From Klebsiella indica (GTDB lineage Bacteria; Pseudomonadota; Gammaproteobacteria; Enterobacterales; Enterobacteriaceae), in assembly GCF_005860775.1 (NCBI RefSeq), contig NZ_VCHQ01000037.1, forward strand, positions 19,343 through 60,762: a stretch of 41,420 nucleotides of DNA, in the 5' to 3' direction. Shown in pieces: positions 35,948 to 41,420 of this stretch. Under the pieces are notes generated by a model. That model saw only the letters and a list, made by a program, of their open reading frames with translations, did not search any database and was not told where the DNA came from. A program made the position numbers and the translations under genes. Position 1 is the stretch's first letter. Each line of letters begins with the position of its first letter.

Positions 35948-36257
35948 TGTTTTTCTCCTGGGCGCGGCGTGGCCCGTGGCTGGGTTGATGTTTCAACATT
36001 AGAAAAAGGGCGGCGCATAAAATAGTAGAGAAAAAGCGCATTTACTGGATATTTGTAAGGCGAGAAGAAAATTGCGATCCACCTCAAATCTTAGCTATGC
36101 CGGGTTATTGGGGCGTTGAATCGCGCTATTTGTGATGACGCGCATAAAAAAGAGCTAAGCATACAATTGTCCAGTAATTACCAGTTTTGTCGCGTAGTGG
36201 CGGGCGGATAATTTTTTTACCTTTTGGAGAAATAATGCATTGCTCAGGAGGAAGGCG
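35948..36257. promoter_or_regulatory. Divergent frwC/frwA promoter region with a weak candidate CRP site
   Basis: 310 bases separate the two start codons. TGCGA-TCCACC-TCAAA (36073-36088) agrees with eight of ten CRP half-site bases (TGTGA-N6-TCACA). A TTTGTGATG motif at 36129-36137 gives one perfect half. A CRP site would be expected for an alternative-sugar PTS, but the match is imperfect and I could not assign promoters with confidence. Confidence 0.3.
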
Positions 36258-38759
36258 ATGGCCCTGGTAATTGAATTCATCTGTGATTTGCCCAATGGCG
36301 TACATGCGCGTCCGGCGAGCCTGGTTGAAACACTGTGTAATCGTTTTTCGTCTTCGGTCGAATGGGTCAATATTCGTAGTGCAGGGCGGGGGAACGCAAA
36401 AAGCGCGCTGGCGATTATCGGCACCAATACAATTAAAGGTGATTGCTGCCAGTTGATCATCAGCGGCGAGGACGAGCCGCAGGCGTTTGAGGCACTGTCG
36501 GCATTTATCGCCGATGAGTTTCCGCATTGCGATGCGCCGTTGCCAGCGGTGGAACAAATGGATATTCAGCCGGTGCCTGAATCACTCTCACGTCTTCACC
36601 CTACGCTGTTTCATGCTGTACCGGTCTGCGCCGGGAGCGCGGGCGGCAGGCTCATCCATCTGAAATCATTGGATCTGCGTGATTCAGGCCCGCTGCCGGC
36701 GGCGGGCTCGATTGAGCAGGAGCAGGCGTTGCTGGATGAGGGACTGACGCTGCTGGTCAAAAATATTGAGTTTCGTCTGCTGGATAACGACGGCACCGCC
36801 AGCGCGATCCTCGACGCGCATCGCTCGCTGGCGACCGACGCCTCGCTGCGCCAGCATCTGCTCGACGGTCTGCTGTCCGGCCTGAGTTGCGCCGAAGCGG
36901 TGGTTCGCTCCGGCGAACATTTCTGCGCTCAGTTCAGCGCTTCCGGCAATCGCTATTTACAGGAGCGCGTACTGGATGTCCGCGATGTCTGTTTCCAGTT
37001 GCTGCAGCATATCTATGGCGAATCACGCTTTCCGGCGCCGGGAAAACTGACGGAAGCATCTGTCTGTCTGGCCGATGAATTAACCCCCAGCCAGTTTCTC
37101 GAACTGGATAAAACGCGTCTTAAAGGCCTGCTGCTGCGTAGCGGCGGTACGACATCGCATACGGTGATCCTCGCACGCTCGTTCAATATCCCGACCCTGG
37201 TCGGCGTGGAGATGGACGCGCTGCTGCCGTGGGTCGATCAGCCGGTGCAGATTGACGGCAATGCCGGTCTGGTCGTCGTGAAGCCGGATGACGCGGTGGC
37301 GCGATATTATCAGCAGGAAGCCTGGGTACAGGCGCAAATCCATCGCCAGCAGCAGGTCTGGCTGGATAAAGAGGGGCGGACGGAAGATGGCGTTCGCCTG
37401 GAAGTTGCGGCGAATATTGCCCATTCGGTGGAAGCGACGGCAGCATTTAGCCAGGGGGCGCAGTCGGTGGGGCTGTACCGCACCGAAATGCTCTATATGG
37501 ATCGTCCGAACGCGCCATCGGAAGACGAGCTTTACAATCTATTTTGTCAGGCGCTGGAGCCGGCCAACGGGCGCAGCATTATCATTCGCACCATGGATAT
37601 CGGCGGTGACAAGCCGGTGGCATATCTCAATATTCCGGCGGAAAACAATCCGTTTCTTGGTTACCGCGCGGTGCGTATTTATGAGGAGTACCAGGCGCTG
37701 TTCCGCACCCAGCTACGGGCGATTTTGCGCGCGTCGGCGCACGGTGCGCTGAAAATCATGATCCCGATGATTTCAGCAATGGAAGAGATTCTGTGGGTAA
37801 AAGAGCAACTGGCGGATGCCAAACAGTCGCTGCGCAGCGAGCATATTCCGTTTGATGAGAAAATCCCGCTCGGTATTATGCTCGAAGTGCCGTCGGTGAT
37901 GTTTATTATCGACCAGTGCTGCGAAGAGATTGATTTCTTTAGCATCGGCAGCAATGACCTGACCCAGTATCTGCTGGCGGTGGATCGCGATAATGCCAAG
38001 GTAACGCGTCACTATAACAGCCTCAATCCGGCATTTTTGCGGGCGCTGGATTATGCGGTTCAGGCGGCGCATCGTCAGGGGAAGTGGATCGGTTTGTGCG
38101 GCGAACTGGGGGCGAAAGGGTCGGTGTTGCCGCTGCTGGTGGGGCTGGGGCTGGATGAATTGAGCATGAGCGCGCCATCGATTCCGGCGACAAAAGCGCG
38201 TCTGGCGCAGCTTGATAGCCGCGCCTGTCGTCAGTTGCTTAACCAGGCGATGCAGTGCCGTACTTCGCTGGAGGTGGAGCATCTGCTGGCCCAGTTCCGC
38301 ATGGCGCAGCAGGATGCGCCGCTGATTACCGTCCGCTGCATTACGTTGAACAGCGACTGGCGCAGTAAAGAGGAAGTGATGAAAGGCATGACCGATAACC
38401 TGCTGCTGGCAGGCCGCTGCCGCTACCCGCGCAAGCTGGAGGCCGATCTGTGGGCCCGCGAAGCGGTATTTTCCACCGGCCTGGGGTTCAGTTTTGCCAT
38501 TCCGCACAGCAAATCGGAACATATTGAGCAGTCGACCATCAGCGTCGCCCGTCTGGCGCAGCCGGTGGCCTGGGGCGATGATGAAGCGCAGTTTGTGATT
38601 ATGCTGACCCTGAACAAGCATTCCGCGGGGGATCAGCATATGCGCATCTTCTCGCGGCTGGCACGGCGCATTATGCATGAAGCGTTCCGTCAATCGCTGG
38701 TGGCGGCAGACAGCAGCGAGGCTATTGCCGCGCTGCTGCAGCGGGAGCTGGAGCTTTAG
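36258..38759 (+). CDS. frwA: FrwA (PtsA), PTS multiphosphoryl transfer protein HPr-EI-EIIA(Fru)
   Basis: An 833-residue three-domain cytosolic protein, the same length as E. coli PtsA/FrwA. Residues 1 to about 90 are HPr-like (His16 in NGVHARPAS). About 110-670 is enzyme I, with active-site histidine in GGTTSHTVILARSFN, the PEP-binding GLYRTEMLYMDR, and MLEVPSVMF and IGSNDLTQYLLAVDRDNAKV. About 690-833 is EIIA(Fru) with phosphohistidine in FAIPHSKSEH. It can carry phosphate from PEP to FrwB/FrwD without the general PTS. Start 36258 has AGGAGGAAGGCG; an upstream TTG is in frame but not conserved. In E. coli fsaB-gldA follow; here dmlA is convergent. Confidence 0.95.
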   Translation: MALVIEFICDLPNGVHARPASLVETLCNRFSSSVEWVNIRSAGRGNAKSALAIIGTNTIKGDCCQLIISGEDEPQAFEALSAFIADEFPHCDAPLPAVEQMDIQPVPESLSRLHPTLFHAVPVCAGSAGGRLIHLKSLDLRDSGPLPAAGSIEQEQALLDEGLTLLVKNIEFRLLDNDGTASAILDAHRSLATDASLRQHLLDGLLSGLSCAEAVVRSGEHFCAQFSASGNRYLQERVLDVRDVCFQLLQHIYGESRFPAPGKLTEASVCLADELTPSQFLELDKTRLKGLLLRSGGTTSHTVILARSFNIPTLVGVEMDALLPWVDQPVQIDGNAGLVVVKPDDAVARYYQQEAWVQAQIHRQQQVWLDKEGRTEDGVRLEVAANIAHSVEATAAFSQGAQSVGLYRTEMLYMDRPNAPSEDELYNLFCQALEPANGRSIIIRTMDIGGDKPVAYLNIPAENNPFLGYRAVRIYEEYQALFRTQLRAILRASAHGALKIMIPMISAMEEILWVKEQLADAKQSLRSEHIPFDEKIPLGIMLEVPSVMFIIDQCCEEIDFFSIGSNDLTQYLLAVDRDNAKVTRHYNSLNPAFLRALDYAVQAAHRQGKWIGLCGELGAKGSVLPLLVGLGLDELSMSAPSIPATKARLAQLDSRACRQLLNQAMQCRTSLEVEHLLAQFRMAQQDAPLITVRCITLNSDWRSKEEVMKGMTDNLLLAGRCRYPRKLEADLWAREAVFSTGLGFSFAIPHSKSEHIEQSTISVARLAQPVAWGDDEAQFVIMLTLNKHSAGDQHMRIFSRLARRIMHEAFRQSLVAADSSEAIAALLQRELEL

Positions 38760-38826
38760 CCCGCGGCCTCTTCCCGGCGCCGCCGCCTCTGGCGGGCCGA
38801 CAGTTTGGCTTTGCCGCCGGTGCCCG

Positions 38827-39915
38827 TTACCGCCGGGCAATCGCCTGACAAATCGCCTCGCCCACCTGTTGGGTGGAGGCGCTGCCTTTCATATCCGGCG
38901 TTTTCGGCCCGCTGGCAATGGTCTGCTCAATCGCCGCCAGAATGCCGTCATGGGCGGCCTGGAAGCGTTCATCCCCGTTACCGAGGAAATCCAGCATCAT
39001 CGCGCCGGCCCAAATGGTGGCGATAGGGTTGGCGATATTTTTGCCGTAGATATCCGGCGCAGAACCGTGGACGGCTTCAAACAGCGAGGGGAAGGTACGA
39101 TCCGGATTAAGATTTGCCGACGGCGCGATACCAATGGTGCCGGTACAGGCCGGGCCGAGGTCGGAGAGGATATCGCCGAACAGGTTGGAGCCGACCACCA
39201 CGTCAAAACGCTCCGGCTGTAGCACAAAGCGGGCGCACAGAATATCAATATGCTGCTTATCCCATTTCACGTCCGGGTAATGCTGCGCCATCGCTTCAAC
39301 CCGTTCGTCCCAGTAGGGCATGCTAATGGCGAGGCCGTTGGATTTGGTTGCCGACGTGAGTGTCTTGCGCGGGCGGCTTTGCGCCAGTTCAAAGGCGTAA
39401 CGCAGGATCCGATCGACGCCGCGCCGGGTAAATACCGACTCCTGAAGCACCACTTCATGTTCGGTTCCCGGATTCACTCGCCCCCCCAGAGCGGAGTATT
39501 CTCCTTCGGTATTTTCGCGCACCACATAGAAATCAATATCGCCGGGCTGTTTACCCGCCAGCGGGCAGGGGACGCCGGGGAACAGGCGCACCGGACGCAG
39601 GTTGACGTACTGGTCGAATTCACGGCGAAACTTCAGCAGCGACCCCCACAGGGAGATGTGATCCGGCACGATAGCCGGCCAGCCGACCGCGCCGAAATAG
39701 ATAGCATCAAAATCTTTCAACTGCGCGTGCCAGTCGTCAGGCATCATTTGACCGTGTTGCGCGTAGTAATCGCAACTGGCCCATTCGAAATGTTCGAAGC
39801 TTAACGCCAGCCCCCAGCGTTCGGCGGCGGCTTGTAGCACGCGCACGCCCTCAGGCAGCACTTCTTTACCGATGCCATCGCCGGGGATGGCGGCAATACG
39901 TAAGGTTTTATTCAT
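38827..39915 (-). CDS. dmlA: DmlA-like D-malate/tartrate dehydrogenase (decarboxylating)
   Basis: A 362-residue NAD-dependent beta-decarboxylating dehydrogenase of the isocitrate/isopropylmalate family (E. coli DmlA has 361). Features: IAAIPGDGIGKEVLPEGVRV at the N-terminus, substrate-binding RPVRLFPG, DFYVVRENTEGEYS, the catalytic lysine region SATKSNGLAISMPYWDERV, metal-binding GSNLFGDILSDLGP, and NAD loop FEAVHGSAPDIYGKNIANP. It converts D-malate to pyruvate and CO2; relatives act on tartrate. It is divergent from dmlR and convergent with frwA (67 bases between the stops). The ATG is preceded by CTGAGAAAAAAG. Confidence 0.92.
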   Translation of the reverse strand: MNKTLRIAAIPGDGIGKEVLPEGVRVLQAAAERWGLALSFEHFEWASCDYYAQHGQMMPDDWHAQLKDFDAIYFGAVGWPAIVPDHISLWGSLLKFRREFDQYVNLRPVRLFPGVPCPLAGKQPGDIDFYVVRENTEGEYSALGGRVNPGTEHEVVLQESVFTRRGVDRILRYAFELAQSRPRKTLTSATKSNGLAISMPYWDERVEAMAQHYPDVKWDKQHIDILCARFVLQPERFDVVVGSNLFGDILSDLGPACTGTIGIAPSANLNPDRTFPSLFEAVHGSAPDIYGKNIANPIATIWAGAMMLDFLGNGDERFQAAHDGILAAIEQTIASGPKTPDMKGSASTQQVGEAICQAIARR

Positions 39916-39973
39916 CTTTTTTCTCAGTTCAGGGTAAGAGAGGTTGACTTCATGTCTATCCTATAATGGACTC

Positions 39974-40024
39974 ATTCATAATTAATCCCGTCAAACGGTA
40001 AAACATAAAACACGAATTATGAAT
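39974..40024. promoter_or_regulatory. Inverted repeat overlapping the dmlR start codon
   Basis: ATTCATAATT at 39974-39983 and AATTATGAAT at 40015-40024 form a 10-bp perfect inverted repeat, arms 31 bases apart. The right arm includes the dmlR ATG at 40019. It spans the 103-base divergent region between dmlA and dmlR, the usual site of LysR-type operators, so binding could couple dmlA activation to dmlR autorepression. Confidence 0.45.
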
Positions 40025-40954
40025 AATCTGCTGCTAAACGATTTACGCGTCTTTATGCTGGTCGCCCGCCGCGCCGGTTTTGCCGCCGCTGCCGAAGAGT
40101 TGGGTGTTTCCCCGGCTTTTGTCAGTAAGCGTGTATCGTTACTTGAGCAAACGCTCAATGTCCGGTTACTGCACCGCACGACCCGGCGGGTCGCGATTAC
40201 CGCAGAAGGCGAACGTATCTATGAGTGGGGGCAGCGTATTTTGCAGGATGTCGACCAGATGATGGATGAGCTTTCCGATGTGCGTCAGGTGCCGCAGGGG
40301 ACGCTGCGCATTATCAGCAGCTTTGGCTTTGGCCGCCGGATCGTCGCCCCGGCGCTCTCTGAGCTGGCCCGCCTCTATCCGCAACTGGAGATCCGTTTTG
40401 ATGTTGCCGACCGGCTGGTGGATTTAGCCAATGAAGGGGTCGATCTGGATATCCGCGTCGGTGACGACATCGCCCCCAATCTGATTGCCCGCCAGCTCGC
40501 CGCCAATCGCCGTATTCTCTGCGCCTCAGCGGAATTTGTCGCCCGTCATCCGGTACCAAAACAGCTTAGCGACCTTGCCGCGCTGCCCTGCCTGGTTATT
40601 AAGGAACGCGATCGGCCCTTTGGCGTCTGGCAACTGCGCGATAAAGAGGGCGAGCATGCGATTAAGGTTACCGGCCCGCTGTCGTCAAATCACGGTGAGA
40701 TCGTCCATCAATGGTGTCTGGACGGCCAGGGAATCGCGCTGCGTTCATGGTGGGATGTCCGGGAAAATATTGCCAGCGGCCATCTGGTGCATTTACTGCC
40801 GGAGTTCTATCAGCCCGCCAATATCTGGGCGGTGTATGTGTCGCGGCTGGCAACCTCGGCAAAAATTCGGACCACCGTGGAGTTCTTGCGTCACTATTTT
40901 CAGCAACACTTTCCACAACTGGAGAGTGAAGTCAAAACACCGCGCCAGCAATAA
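40019..40954 (+). CDS. dmlR: DmlR-like LysR-family regulator
   Basis: A 311-residue LTTR. Residues 1-60 hold the winged HTH: LNDLRVFMLVARRAGFAAAA, EELGVSPAFVSKRVSLLEQT and NVRLLHRTTRRVAIT. Residues about 90-295 are the periplasmic-binding-like effector domain (TLRIISSFGFGRRIVAPALS, VDLDIRVGDDIAPNLIARQL). It is divergent from dmlA and should activate it with D-malate or a related acid, as E. coli DmlR does. No strong ribosome binding site is seen; the start lies inside an inverted repeat. The stop at 40952-40954 touches the right copy of repeat A. Confidence 0.9.
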   Translation: MNNLLLNDLRVFMLVARRAGFAAAAEELGVSPAFVSKRVSLLEQTLNVRLLHRTTRRVAITAEGERIYEWGQRILQDVDQMMDELSDVRQVPQGTLRIISSFGFGRRIVAPALSELARLYPQLEIRFDVADRLVDLANEGVDLDIRVGDDIAPNLIARQLAANRRILCASAEFVARHPVPKQLSDLAALPCLVIKERDRPFGVWQLRDKEGEHAIKVTGPLSSNHGEIVHQWCLDGQGIALRSWWDVRENIASGHLVHLLPEFYQPANIWAVYVSRLATSAKIRTTVEFLRHYFQQHFPQLESEVKTPRQQ

Positions 40955-41031
40955 CAATGCCGTTCACTTAAGCAAATCATCGGTGTTGTCTTTTGTTTTA
41001 TTTGCCTGTGGTAATCGCATTATCGGTGGTT
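40955..41031 (+). repeat. Right copy of the 77-bp direct repeat (repeat A)
   Basis: Same orientation as 30378-30454, three mismatches, all within a six-base stretch (TGTGGT here, AGCGGC there). It begins the base after the dmlR stop codon and runs directly into repeat B, so here A and B look like one continuous element. Confidence 0.85.
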
Positions 41032-41038
41032 CTGGCTA

Positions 41039-41420
41039 AAATGGCATTTTCGTTTTCGCCCATTCAGATTCCGTGGTCTGTTCCGTTCACGATAAATACG
41101 CGGATATTCGTTATATCCACAGCGTGTGAACGGGCAGGGGGACGTTTCGCCCGTCCCCCTGCACCCCCGGCATTGCGCTGAAAACCTGCCGCTGCGCGGT
41201 CCGCTCCACTCCGGCTTCATCTGGCGGACCGGGCGGGACTCGACGCTACTCGTCCCATCCCTGGGACTCGCCCTTCCAGGGCCAGCGCAAGCGCTGTTCA
41301 AAATTGCTCCCGGCAATTTTGTCCCTGTCTCGACCCGCCCTCTGGCCGCCGTCCTGGCGGCCAGTCCTGGATGCGCGCCTGCGTTCCCGCCAGGTTTCCT
41401 TGATGCGCCCAACCCCCATG
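41039..41420 (-). repeat. Right copy of GC-rich repeat B, inverted relative to the left copy
   Basis: The reverse complement of this segment matches 30577-30874 closely, interrupted by a 76-bp insertion (41246-41321). It reaches the window edge, so its full length is unknown. Single-base differences from the left copy are few (for example CACGCTGTGG against CATGCAGTGG). Confidence 0.85.
41246..41321. repeat. 76-bp structured segment present only in the right copy of repeat B
   Basis: Absent at the equivalent junction 30675/30676. It is rich in short inverted repeats: AGCGC-TT-GCGCT, CCCTGG/CCAGGG and AAAATTGC/GCAATTTT. Its 41287-41322 part shares the GCAAGCG-Y-TGTTCAAAA...TTTTGT frame with 19286-19318 upstream of sdiA. 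It looks like a small interspersed palindromic repeat; family unknown to me. Confidence 0.65.

Noticed and set aside
37773..38840. 355-codon open frame antisense to the 3' part of frwA
   Set aside because: It is a by-product of GC-rich codon use in frwA; composition is Gln/Arg/His-rich, no family resemblance, no ribosome binding site, and frwA is a clear full-length gene.

Overview
The window is chromosomal DNA from a member of the Enterobacteriaceae. Most genes are recognisable orthologues of an E. coli/Salmonella block, in nearly the same order: mtfA, serU, drpB, yedJ, vsr, yedA, yedI, yodC, dsrA, yodD, dsrB, rcsA, yedD, amyA, tcyJ(fliY), dcyD, tcyL, tcyN, sdiA, yecF, uvrY, uvrC, pgsA, glyW-cysT-leuZ. 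The genus cannot be fixed from sequence alone. RcsA reads closer to the Klebsiella version I remember than to the E. coli one. Both flagellar gene clusters that normally interrupt this block are absent, so the lineage is probably non-motile.

Layout. 1-0.9 kb: decayed end of an integrated element at tRNA-Asn (IS66-family end, IS3-family orfA start, P4-type integrase N-terminus). 1.0-5.6 kb: mtfA, tRNA-Ser, a truncated short-chain dehydrogenase-like fragment, then a two-gene unit of a DJ-1/PfpI-AraC regulator and a second GAPDH, followed by an IS30-family fragment. 5.7-12.5 kb: an OmpC-like porin, drpB, yedJ, a fossil of dcm, an intact but C-terminally extended vsr, yedA, yedI, yodC, the sRNA gene dsrA, yodD and dsrB. 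12.4-15.5 kb: rcsA, yedD and amyA, joined where the fliE-fliR and fliCDST/fliAZ clusters would lie in E. coli. 15.7-19.0 kb: the cystine/D-cysteine operon tcyJ-dcyD-tcyL-tcyN. 19.0-24.6 kb: an ERIC element, sdiA, yecF, the uvrY-uvrC pair, pgsA and three tRNA genes.

24.9-41.4 kb lies beyond leuZ and is accessory relative to E. coli: treA (periplasmic trehalase), a membrane diguanylate cyclase, a YijO-like AraC regulator divergent from a PhyH-type dioxygenase, and then a block of the Frw phosphotransferase/glycyl-radical-enzyme genes (frwC-frwB-pflD-pflC-frwD, with divergent frwA) next to dmlA-dmlR (D-malate/tartrate-type decarboxylating dehydrogenase and its LysR regulator). Two 77-bp near-identical direct repeats bracket the frw-dml block, and a GC-rich sequence of more than 300 bp is present at both ends in opposite orientation. 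This suggests a mobile or rearranged module.

How the genes work together. FrwA (HPr-EI-EIIA), FrwC (EIIC) and FrwB/FrwD (EIIB) should take up and phosphorylate a sugar-like substrate. PflD, activated by PflC, should then perform a radical elimination or ring-opening on it. The fsaB-gldA genes that follow frwA in E. coli are not here; dmlA-dmlR is. No CRISPR array, complete prophage or toxin-antitoxin pair was seen, and I did not recognise a wholly new multigene defence-like system. The best leads are the repeat-bracketed frw/dml module, a hairpin covering the yodC start codon, the orphan Vsr with its dcm fossil, the twin flagellar deletions, and a hairpin repeat shared between the sdiA upstream region and the window's right end.
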